This document shows, piece after piece, positions 23,457 to 32,563 of a DNA stretch of 48,380 nucleotides; within the stretch, counting starts at the first letter, position 1, and the number at the start of each line of letters is the position of its first letter. The notes beneath the pieces were generated by a model. The model was not told the DNA's origin, made no database searches, and saw nothing but the letters and a program-made list of their open reading frames with translations. The DNA is from Cudoniella acicularis. Lineage: Eukaryota > Ascomycota > Leotiomycetes > Helotiales > Helotiaceae. Made by a program: the position numbers and the translations under genes. The stretch is taken from NCBI GenBank assembly GCA_013054445.1, contig JAAMPI010000242.1:1-48380 (forward strand). Reading direction: 5' to 3'.

Positions 23457-25092
23457 ATGCCTCAATCTTACCCGTCGATCCAATCTTTCTACAAGAGGAC
23501 AGTCCCAATGGAAAAGCAAGATGGGAACCCTCAGGCACCACCAATTCCTGGCGATGGCTTTACAGAGGAAGAATTGGCCGATACGCTAGATCCGCTGAAT
23601 CGAAAATGGAATCCCGAGCGCGAGTATGAAGAGCTCACTATCAACCAGCTCGTCCCTGGACCGAAATCGGTTACCTTTGTTGGCCGAGTTGTTAACTTCA
23701 TAACCGTATTTGGCAGCAGTGCAAAACAGCCAAAAGCATCAGGTTGGCACTATATGTTGATAAAGGACAACTCTGCTACCATTTCGGTTGCCGTTCCCCT
23801 TCTCTGAAATTTACACTTGCTGACGCTACCACGTCTTTAGATCAAGCTCTACTTTGCCAACAGCCAATATCCGATCAAGCTAGGCGCGCTCCTGACCTTC
23901 TGGACGAGCTTTATTTCAGACACTTCGAAGGCGGATGGCATACCTATCAATGACGTTTTTGGTCACCGCGAATATGTTTCCTGGACGCGTCACTTCGGAC
24001 CACGTTATGATCCACACGAATAACAGCACAGGTTGGATTTGCCGCACGCCTCTCGAGTACCGCAAAGGACAACCGCTTCCTGGTCTTATGACGCTGAACA
24101 GCTATCTAAGAAGTGGGCATGATGGAGTCAGTGGCGCCAAAATCGCGGTTTGTGTCAAGAGCATTGGAGCGAAAAGGAAGATCAAGAAGAAGACAGGAAG
24201 TGACTGCGAGTTGGTTGAAGTCTTGCTCTTTGATCATACAGGCGAAGTACGGCTGTCGATGTGGAATGATATGGGACTTAGCCCGAGGGAATGGCAAGCA
24301 GGCAAGACAATACTCTTGATCTCAAATCCAGGATATAGGGTGGAGTACTCTAGCAAGGGGAGCCTGGGTGTGGTGAGACAGACAATGATTGAAGTCGAGC
24401 CTGAATTTCCAGACGCACAGTGGTTGAGAAAATATGCAGTGGGATTGACGAAGAAAGAAAGCCTATGCTTGGAGTTTCCAGAGGGTTTGTGGGACGTGGA
24501 AGCTGCCGAATATGGAGTCTATAGGAACTTTTATACGCTTGCTGAGTTGGACACTTGGTAAGTCTACCGCTTCGAATGCTTCATGAAGTATTTCAGTTGC
24601 TAATTGCCTCTAGGGTTCGTTCTGATAGTCACCAAGTTTTCAGTGGCTTTATCAACGTGACGATTATGGAGATGTCCCTCGTCTCCTATCACCGTCGTAA
24701 CATGCTCATGTGTGCTGAATGGTACAGTACATTCTCCCTCACTTCCGAATTATTCGATTACTGAATCCTTCCTATTCAGCTGTGGAGTTCCTATTTATTC
24801 CAACGCCCTTACAACGCCCTGCCGCAACTGCGACAAACCTCTAAAACTAACCCTCAATCCTAAAATAATCGGCACCCTCCTCGATGAAACTGGTTGCGTC
24901 GCACCTGGCAAGCTACTTTGGAATCAGCGAGCATGGGAGCAACTGTTTAACAGGACGACGAAGGAGATTACAGAGATGACGAGCGATGAGGCCAAATTGT
25001 ACGAGATGAGGATGCTATTCTTGAGGGTGCACCTGGTGGTTGGATGGGAGGGAGGCGTCGGGCGACTGGCAGTTCTGGGGACAATGATGTGA
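23457..25092 (+). CDS. RPA/MEIOB-like OB-fold protein with PIP-like N terminus (frame break)
   Basis: Predicted nuclear single-strand DNA-binding protein. Likely exons: 23457-23792, 23841-24557, 24614-24721 and 24780-25092. The first donor is weak; GTTCCC or GTTGCC both fit. The N terminus YPSIQSFYKRT resembles a PCNA-interacting box with Ile and Phe-Tyr in register, but its Gln is displaced. OB-fold-like segments follow: VTFVGRVVNF...WHYMLIKDNSATISV, and AKIAVCVKSIG...ELVEVLLFDHTGEVRLSMWN. The C terminus has a four-Cys zinc site (MCAECCGVPIY...PCRNCDK) inside an RPA1-like domain. A single-base break lies in the T5 run at 23956-23960: the frame entering ends soon after, while the -1 frame continues into the expected segment (MFPGRVTSDHVMIH). 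With four T the gene reads through. The family resemblance is to uncharacterised fungal OB-fold proteins and, more loosely, MEIOB. The role is inferred. Confidence 0.65.
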
Positions 25093-27140
25093 TACCGCTT
25101 CTATGAGCTTTCAAATTTCAAAGAAATACGAAATCAAGCGATCGCGAATCAAGGAGGAATTGTGGCTTAGGGTTTTCGCTATATCATACAGTTGTTGCTC
25201 AAATGTAGGATGAAGGGAGCGGTTCTCTATGCTGCCATGTTCCGGATAAAAGCTCGAATTCTCAAAGGGGCCGAGATTGTTTCCTGAAGGGGCTCTTGCC
25301 AAGCTTATGTTCTATACCCATGATATTTTAGCAGAAGATTACTAGCTAATGCTAATTTCACATTAAGCTGAGCAGTCTTCTGAGGTTTGTTTTCATAAAG
25401 AATTAAAACAAGTTATCAAGAGAACGAAACATCACAGTTGGAGTTCTTCGATTGCTCTCTCGACCTTAAGCTCGATCGCGACTCTTCAATAACGTCAACT
25501 ATTTCACCATGTTTCTCAACTCCCTACCGACATTTTTTTTTCAATCCCAGAAAGATCCCTTGGCAACCCCAACTTCCAAAACATATCCAATCACGACTAT
25601 CGACCACAGACCCCTCCATCACCTTAAAATCCTCAACCCCCATCCGTCAACCCCCATACATAACTAAGCACTAACAAAAGCAACCTGCCCTCTCACCCCT
25701 CCCTCCACGGTCCGGCACGGTATCGGCAAGCATCCGGTGTCAGTGAGCCCAAAACCACGCCTCACGCCCACATGCCTAGCTCTCGCGATAACACACAGCC
25801 GACGAATGAAGTCGGTGCCATCATGTCTCTGTGTCTCAGGGGCCACCCGAGAACTCGGGCCGTGAGTAATGGGCAACACCATCGGTTCTGCCTACGCTTT
25901 GTTGTTGCACGTCGGGTTTTTTAGCTTCGAGCTAAGGGTGCGGTGAGATGTGGTAGGGGATGGAAAAATGTATGTGTGGGATGAGGCTGAGAGAGGTGTG
26001 GGTGAATGGAAAGTTGTATCGTGGGTGTGGAAAGAGCGTCGTGGTGATTTGGGGATTAGACAGCACTGGGCCTTCCTCTTTTTTTTGAATAGAAGAGTTG
26101 GAGATCTCCTTCCAAGTGAATATGTTTTTGTAGGTTAATATTATAATTCTTAGCGCTTTATTTGTAGTGAGAAAGGTAAAGAATGATAAGTTGGTGAAGA
26201 GGGCGTAGTTGATGGAACAAGACTATTTCGTTGAAATTGCGTGGGCTTCTAAGCATTAACTTTCACAGACGATAAGATTTAATTGCAGTCAGGGAAGAGG
26301 GTTAGCAATAAGATATTCTTTCAATATTTTAGTAATTCATTTCGCGAAATCGTGAAGGGAAAAAACCCCGTACTCCAAGCTGTGAACTAGTTAAATAACT
26401 ACTCACTTGAAGGAAGATCCAAGTACCAAATCGAAAAGAATGTAGAAAACCGATTCATCGTATTCATCTCCGGTAATAATGCCTGCAAAAAATTAAACCG
26501 TGTATATCCTTAAGATTCTTTGAAGTGTTGTGAATGAATATGTAGAATAGTTATTTTGAATGATTAAAAGGAGAGGGCTTAAATTATATAAGCTCCTTGT
26601 TGATTTAAGAGTCCTCGCTGTCCTCGAGATGCTATCCATAAGTCAAAAATTAGGAAGTCGAGGATCAAATAGGCGCTAGGTGTTTTCAAAATTTTGATTT
26701 AAAGTTGTAGGATTATTACAAGATGGCAAGAGGGGAAGATGGAGTGAGTGAAGTCGGTCAAGTCTATTATAATATAAATTATTAAAATAGCGGGAAGGAT
26801 AGCAAAGAGTTATTGCGAGGATTACTTGAGATTATGATGAGCCATCAAGGAGAAATGTTTTAAATTTTCATTTTGGATAACTAGTCAGCCAGAAGACTGG
26901 AAGAATCTCAGTCATATGGATAGACACGATCTTGGTTTTTTGATGTCGTAATCCAAAAAAAAACTACCCACACTGGTGAATTTTGCCTTGGAAAATAAAG
27001 GAGCTTGTCAAAGACGCCTCAAAAACTCCAAGCAGCCCCAACTACCCCATAAATAGTAACTCACAACCCTAAAACCCTTCTTCTAAATCATGAGTATCAA
27101 TTTGCTCTCCCAATCCAAAACCCATCAAACCCAGAAACTC
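25093..27140. other. A+T-rich gene-free stretch
   Basis: About 2 kb without a recognisable gene. 25430-25680 is pyrimidine-rich, 25920-26130 purine-rich, and 26140-27000 visibly A+T-rich with many short A and T runs and stops in all frames. It could be decayed (RIP-affected) repeat DNA, but I cannot identify a source element. Confidence 0.5.
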
Positions 27141-27668
27141 TCATCGTCTCAATCTTTTCGCCTCAATCTTCTCCAACTTCACCCTCTCCGCCTTTTTCCT
27201 CTCCGTGATATATCGCCCAATAACCCCTGTATCCCAGAAAACCTTACAATCATATATCTGCCTTCCGTCCATGCCTTGTCCTTTCCCCGCCTCACCTAGC
27301 GTCCACACTAAAAACCTCGGCGTAACAATCTCCTCATCATCGCCCCTCAGCCGAAAATGCGTCAGCATCTCTCCATAAACGATATCTCGGCCATCTTCAT
27401 CGATGACAACTCTAGCGGTGACGGTTTCGTGTCGAACGTGAGAAAAGGGAGAGAATTGCTGAGACAGCCAGTTCCAAATGTGCGCTCCTGTGACGTGGAC
27501 GCTGCCTTTGGTATCGTGATATATTGCGAAGGGAGCGAAGAAGTCGGTGGAGGATACGAAGTTGAATGCTAGGCTGTCGACGATATTTTGGTATTTTTCA
27601 ATGAAGTTTAGAGCTGGATTTTGACGGGAACGCTCATCCCAGGGTCCGTGATGCGAGAATGAGGACAT
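27141..27668 (-). CDS. SnoaL/NTF2-like domain protein
   Basis: A single-exon gene of 175 residues. It has the look of the NTF2-like superfamily: an N-terminal helix with NFIEKYQNIVDSLAFNFVSS, then FFAPFAIYHDTKGSVHVTGAHIWNWLSQQF (an active-site-like cone) and a run of beta strands (HETVTARVVIDEDGRDIVYGEMLTHFRLRG, PRFLVWTLGEA). The last 25 residues are Lys/Arg/Glu-rich and probably helical. Members include polyketide cyclases, dehydratases and many fungal proteins of unknown role. No catalytic residues can be assigned. It lies 650 bp beyond the end of the rhamnose dehydrogenase gene on the same strand; whether it belongs with that pathway is unknown. There is no signal peptide, so it is probably cytosolic. 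Confidence 0.65.
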   Translation of the reverse strand: MSSFSHHGPWDERSRQNPALNFIEKYQNIVDSLAFNFVSSTDFFAPFAIYHDTKGSVHVTGAHIWNWLSQQFSPFSHVRHETVTARVVIDEDGRDIVYGEMLTHFRLRGDDEEIVTPRFLVWTLGEAGKGQGMDGRQIYDCKVFWDTGVIGRYITERKKAERVKLEKIEAKRLRR

Positions 27669-28313
27669 AGCGACCTGCGCTATTCTTTCTGTTCGAAAGA
27701 TTGAGAGCTGTGTAGAGAGGAGATGAAATGCGATTATAATAACGCAGAAAACTGGCCGTGGGACGATTTCGAAGAGTAACCGGGGTGAAGGGGAATAGAA
27801 AACCAGTCAAAACCGTGAGATACTATTTAATTGATTGCTAATTCGAACTTTTCAAGCCGGAGGTTCATGGTAATTCGCCAAGGGGATGCAGATACGCAGG
27901 AAGCGGACTTACCAAACGGCCGTAAGCCCTCGACTCGGTAACACACGAGCAAAGGACAATAATGAGCAGATTACTGATTCAAAGGAGTTAAAAAAGTGAC
28001 GCCGAAGAAGAGAAAAGTCTTTGAAAGGTAAGTTTTTGTGGGGATGATGCTAATGGTTTTTACGTCGCGATCTCAAGGCCGTATGTAGAGCTCGTCCACT
28101 TTGAAACAAGCACCAGCAAAGGAGACTACAGCTATCAAATGACATCCGTTAACGGATCAATCTCAAACATCGCACATAGGAATTGCAGATGTATCAAATT
28201 CAGAATAAACTGGTTTGGATTGTGAATTTTTAGACACTGTTTTGCGCCTCGCGATGTAGATAAGTTCTGCAGGTAGTTGCTCGAATCTCCTCCTTCCAGC
28301 CCACTTGGACCCC
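27669..28313. promoter_or_regulatory. Spacer: NTF2-like promoter and LRA1 3' flank
   Basis: 645 nt between two minus-strand genes. No gene or distinct element seen. Confidence 0.4.
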
Positions 28314-29250
28314 TCACTGGAGATTTACGAAAAGGCCTCCGTCTACCAACAGTTGCGCTCCGTTTACATAGCCGCTTAACTCCTCGCAAGCTAAAAATAC
28401 GGCCGGGCCAGCCATATCGGATGGGATGCCAGTTCTACCCAACGGGATCCGCGTCTCCATGTACTCTCTTTTCTTGTCATCGTTCAGATCTGCCTCGTTC
28501 AACTGCGTCTTGATTGTACCCGGCAATAAGGCGTTGCATCTGATCTTGTACTGTCCCAGAGCCACAGCCATGCTTTGCATGAGGGACAGAACACCAGCTT
28601 TGGTGGGCGTGTAGTGTGTTTGTAGACCCCCACCGACAAGAGCAGAAATCGAAGAAATGGCAATAATACTGCCGCCATCGCCTTGTTTTGCCATTTGTCG
28701 TGCAGCCGCTTGACAGGAATAGAATGCGCCATCAAGATTAATGCGAACGGTTGAGGCAAAGAGGTCGTGATCGAGACTGTTGTAAAGCATCCGCATTAGC
28801 TCTCTTCTCTAGGAAAGGAGAACACGTATTCGCAGCCTAATTTCGAGAACGTGATCGACTCTGTCCATAACCCACGAGCTGGAAAAATAGACAGACCCCC
28901 GGAAGAACTCACTCTAAAAACTCCGCAAATTGACAAACCCCCGCATTGCTCACGAACACATCCAATCGTCCAAACGCCTTCACGGCCTCCTCCACTAGAT
29001 TCTTTCCGGTCTCGGGATTCGTGACATCGCCTTCAACCTCGATCAGGCTGCCTGCCTTCTCATCCTTGTCTTTGATATCGGCAGCTTCAGCAATAAGGGA
29101 CACTTTGTGGTGGGAATCTGAGGGAAGATTGAGATGGTTGATGGCGACGTTGCATCCCTGGCGGACGAATTCCAGAGCTATCGCACGGCCAATACCTGTT
29201 GTGCCGCCTGTGATGGCTGCGGTCTTGGAAACAAGTAAATAATGAGGCAT
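28314..29250 (-). CDS. LRA1: L-rhamnose 1-dehydrogenase (SDR family)
   Basis: Oxidises L-rhamnose to L-rhamnono-1,4-lactone with NAD(P)+, step 1 of the fungal non-phosphorylative rhamnose pathway; cytosolic. Exons 29250-28913 and 28776-28314 give 266 residues. The acceptor I chose (CAACAG at 28777) follows a GCTAAT branch site and yields EFLDLDHDLFASTV, as in relatives. Nearer AG sites would add unrelated residues. Visible: the dinucleotide loop ITGGTTGIGRAIA, SNAGV, catalytic Ser in ISSISALVGG, and the YTPTK catalytic Tyr/Lys. The C terminus YVNGAQLLVDGGLFVNLQ is, as I recall it, very close to the yeast rhamnose dehydrogenase. That tail and its next neighbour, a rhamnonate dehydratase, are why I prefer this to a generic ketoacyl reductase. 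Confidence 0.85.
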
Positions 29251-29821
29251 TGTCGTAGTGTCTTGGGGTGTGCTTATGAGTTGTGGATTGCTGGAAATGG
29301 GAAAACCCTGGCTCTAGTAACTCAGAGTCGTCAAGCACGCAGGTACTCTGTCGACTTCCAATTAGTGAATTTGCGGTTATCACGGAGGATTCTGCGAGGC
29401 TGGGAGTAGACACATCTTGTCTCGAAGGTCGATTGATTAATTACGGCGTCTGAAGTATCTGAAGCTGGGATGAGCTCTCGCGAACGGTCCACTGTCTCCA
29501 TGTTTGGCAACCCCTGTAGCTGCCCCACGATTCGGCCTTTCTACTCATCTCAGACCGAGACACGATCTAACCCGGTAGGTAGGTAGATTCAAGTCACATG
29601 AAGAGCAAGCAAGAAAGCCATCCATTGAGAGATGCAGTGGAACGTAAAACCGCATAGCTGTTTTTACGCCGGGAAATTTTGTGACGGACGTTTATATGTT
29701 GAGCATTGTTGTACAGCATACATACCGAGGTAGGACCAGCACACACAAGGCAAATCAAGGGAGAAGCATTGTAATTAATTGGCTAATTACACCATAACCT
29801 CCCAGACAATCCAACCGAACC
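29251..29821. promoter_or_regulatory. LRA1 promoter region and dehydratase 3' flank
   Basis: 571 nt between two genes on the minus strand. The LRA1 end must hold its promoter. Near the dehydratase stop there is a small inverted repeat (listed separately). No zinc-cluster binding pair (CGG...CCG) stood out clearly. Confidence 0.4.
29771..29790 (-). terminator. Perfect 7-bp inverted repeat beyond dehydratase stop
   Basis: GTAATTA and TAATTAC are separated by six bases, 32 nt past the stop codon. An A+T-rich hairpin in a 3' UTR could take part in 3'-end formation. It is short enough to be chance. Confidence 0.3.
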
Positions 29822-31287
29822 CTATGCAGTGGTCAATTCCTTTATGCCTTGCGCCAATCCATTTACAAGACTTGTGTGTTCCTCGGCTTTTTTCTCAACC
29901 GCAGCCTCCGCAGCCTCCGCAGGCTTTGCATCAGCAGGCTTTTCAACTGCTGACTGACCAAGTGGTCGCTCCGGGTTTGGCGTCAAGAGATACTGTGCTG
30001 GAATCAATCTGGCCGCTGGGTTAAGCGTTAGGCCAAAACCTGGCTTGTCAAGTTGAGAAACATTTAAATAGCCCTCCACCGGAATCGGCTCATCCAAAAA
30101 CAAGTCTCCAAAAACCGGCAAAACACTCTTTCCGTCAGCAGAGTTTGCGAGATATTCCTGGAAGGGGCAATTCGTTTGAGAGACAACAAAATGGTAGCTG
30201 TATGGGCCGCTGGCGTGGGGAACGACTGGAATATCATATGCTGCTGCCATGGCTGCTACTTTGAGGAGCTCGGTCATGCCACCGAGCCACATAACATCTG
30301 GTTGAATAATATCCAAGTTTCGGCCCTCGATCAGCTTCCGGAAGCCGTATCTCGAATACTCATGTTCTCCAGTTGTAAATTTGAGCTGGGGATGCGCTCG
30401 CTTGATTTGCGCAAAACCATCTGTATCGTCTGGTGACAAACATTCCTCCCACCAATTGATATTGAGATCTAGACAAGCAGTCGCAATCTCTATTGTGTAT
30501 GGAACGTTCAGGCTCATGTAGCAGTCTACCATAATTGGGAAATCAGGTCCAACACTTTCCCGGTGTTTCCGGAGAAACTCGACATTCTTCTTGAGACCTT
30601 TGTGGCCTTCTTCCGGGCAATATGGTAATGGAACCTTCGCTCCCCAAAATCCCATTGCTTTTGCGGCTGTGGGTTCAGGTCCCGTGCAGTAAAAATCCAA
30701 TCGCTCGCGTGTCGCTCCTCCAATAAGTTTGTACACGGGCTCATTTCTGACTTTTCCAAGAAGATCCCAAATAGCCAGGTCAATTACAGAGATGACAGCA
30801 ATAGGAAGTCCCTTTCGGCCGTAGAACATGGCAGCTCGGTACATCTGCTCGAACAAGTGATTTGTATCTCGAGGATCGGCACCAATCAGGAATCGTTCGA
30901 AGTGTTGGTGGACAAGCCAGCAGGCGGGTGGACCTATACCGTTAGCATTTGAGCGGATATTGTTTCCAAGTGCCCATTTACCTCCAAATCCAGTGGCAAA
31001 GCCAACTGTGCCATCCGAACCCTCGATCTCTACACAAAAAGATCCCAGAACATTAATTCCCCAACTTGTCCGCGAGGCTCGGTAATTTTCCCATCTCGAC
31101 ATCGGCGTTGATATCGGAGTATCAATGAGCCTGTCTGATGTCAGTGCCTGTAAGCACAAGATGTGAACTAGACTCACCAATGGCCACCTTTGACATTGTG
31201 GTAATCTCCTCCTGAGCCAACTCCGTCAACGACGTATGTTCTGATTGCCTTAATTGAGGGGAAACCTCGAACTGCGGGGGCTGCCAT
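29822..31287 (-). CDS. LRA3: L-rhamnonate dehydratase (enolase superfamily)
   Basis: Dehydrates L-rhamnonate to 2-keto-3-deoxy-L-rhamnonate, step 3 of the rhamnose pathway; Mg2+-dependent and cytosolic. Exons 31287-31178, 31130-30982 and 30933-29822 give 456 residues. The first join restores KGGHWLIDTPISTPMS. The second intron (30981-30934, 48 nt, GTAAAT...GCTAAC...TATAG) is a multiple of three without stops, but removing it restores GFGGPPACWLVHQHF. Metal ligands are Asp in IMVDCYMSLN, Glu in WWEECLSPDD and Glu in TTGEHEYSRYG. The catalytic His-Asp pair is in IIQPDVMW and VVPHASGPYSYH. FYCTGPEPTAAKAMGFWGAK is typical of this specificity. The last 45 residues are an Ala/Glu/Lys-rich tail outside the fold. 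In Aspergillus the equivalent is lraC. Confidence 0.92.
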
Positions 31288-32563
31288 GATACCAGAGTGA
31301 ACGGAGCAAACTGAGCTCGACGAGATGATATGATTGAGGGAAATATCGGGAGTAGCGTAAAGAGATACAGGAATTTGGGAAATGTATTTGAAGTTCTGCG
31401 AGAGCGGGAAGTACTTAGCAGAGAGAGCGAGACCGTGATCGATGAGCTGGATTAAGCTTTAGTGGGGTCATATTCGGGGAAAGATAGCCCAAAGACCGAG
31501 GGGTGAGTGGACAGCGAGGCATCACTGATGCCGCTGCCGGCATTGGAAGTGCTGATTCACTGGAACTAGAGAGTCAGTGCAGTGGAATTGAAGATCGTGA
31601 TCGTGATCAGGTCATCGAGCCTGGCTGGTGTGCAAATTGTGCAGACAGTGAATGCAGTGCAGTGCAGTGCAGTGCTGCAATGCAGCCAGCGAGGAGCTTA
31701 GGAGCGCGGTCGGCGCGCGTGTAGCAGGGAAAAGGTAGTTCTAGAGGCAAGAGAGAAGCAGAATCGCAGAAAAAGCGTTTTGATGGTAAAAAGGGGTGGT
31801 GTGTCCCACAGCAGGACGCGATGCACGGAACAGGCTTCAACAGGGAGTGAAGGGTGACTGGAGAGAAGCATGAAAGTCATCAAGACCCTGGAAATAATGG
31901 AGATGGAGTAGGGCAGGGGATCGCTGAGCGTTGTGTTCGCAGCGCCTGCAGCCAATGGAAAGCGCGTTTTCTCCGGCACTTGTCGCCAAACAGGCCAGCC
32001 TGAACGGCAGCAGACTCGCGGGTGCTTCGGACCTGCCCTTCAGGGCATTTCCAAAGTGTCTTGAAGGCATCGCCAACATCTTGCAGCGTAAGGTGTGCCC
32101 TGTGCATCCATCGCACGCAACAGCAGCAGTCTTTCCATCAGTCACAAGTCACAAGTCACATGGCGCAAAGAGCGCGCCGCGCCGCCACTCCACTCAGCAC
32201 GCGCCGCTACCCCAGATCGAGGGATGTGAGGCAGGGAAGCCCTCAAAGGGTGCAAGAAGGGGGGAAGTGACGGGGTTTGGTCGCGGACGAAGGGCCTTTG
32301 AATGACCTCTTGAAGCGTTGAAAGACCCTCCTGCTCGACTTTCTTCAACTCCTCGGCCCTAGTTCCTGGTGCTGCTGCTGAAGCGTGTCTGTTCTCGCCG
32401 AGGCCGACGGCGAGATCTTCCCCATCTCGCTTCCCCCACAACCCCACAGAATCTCGCTGCTTTGTATTAATAAAGTACCGACCTTCGTTCTAATCTTCAC
32501 CGAAAAAGCAACAATTCTGGCCCGCCGAACCATCGCAAACCTCGTTTATACGAACCATACGAG
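31288..32563. promoter_or_regulatory. Shared divergent upstream region, dehydratase / Zn2Cys6 regulator
   Basis: A 1.28-kb head-to-head spacer. It holds the promoter of the rhamnonate dehydratase (left) and of the zinc-cluster regulator (right). It includes a (TGCAG)4 tandem (31653-31675), a G+C-rich CGCG/GCC patch near 32165-32185 and a pyrimidine-rich leader before the regulator. CCGCTGCCGG (about 31531-31540) and CCGACGGCG (about 32403-32411) contain CGG/CCG triplets that zinc-cluster proteins can bind. No operator can be assigned from sequence alone. Confidence 0.5.
31653..31675 (+). repeat. (TGCAG)4 microsatellite
   Basis: Four TGCAG copies plus TGC in the divergent spacer, flanked by further loose TGCAG copies. 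Confidence 0.9.

Noticed and set aside
30934..30981. 16-residue insertion in the dehydratase taken as protein
   Set aside because: It has a donor, branch site and acceptor, and its removal restores a conserved block.
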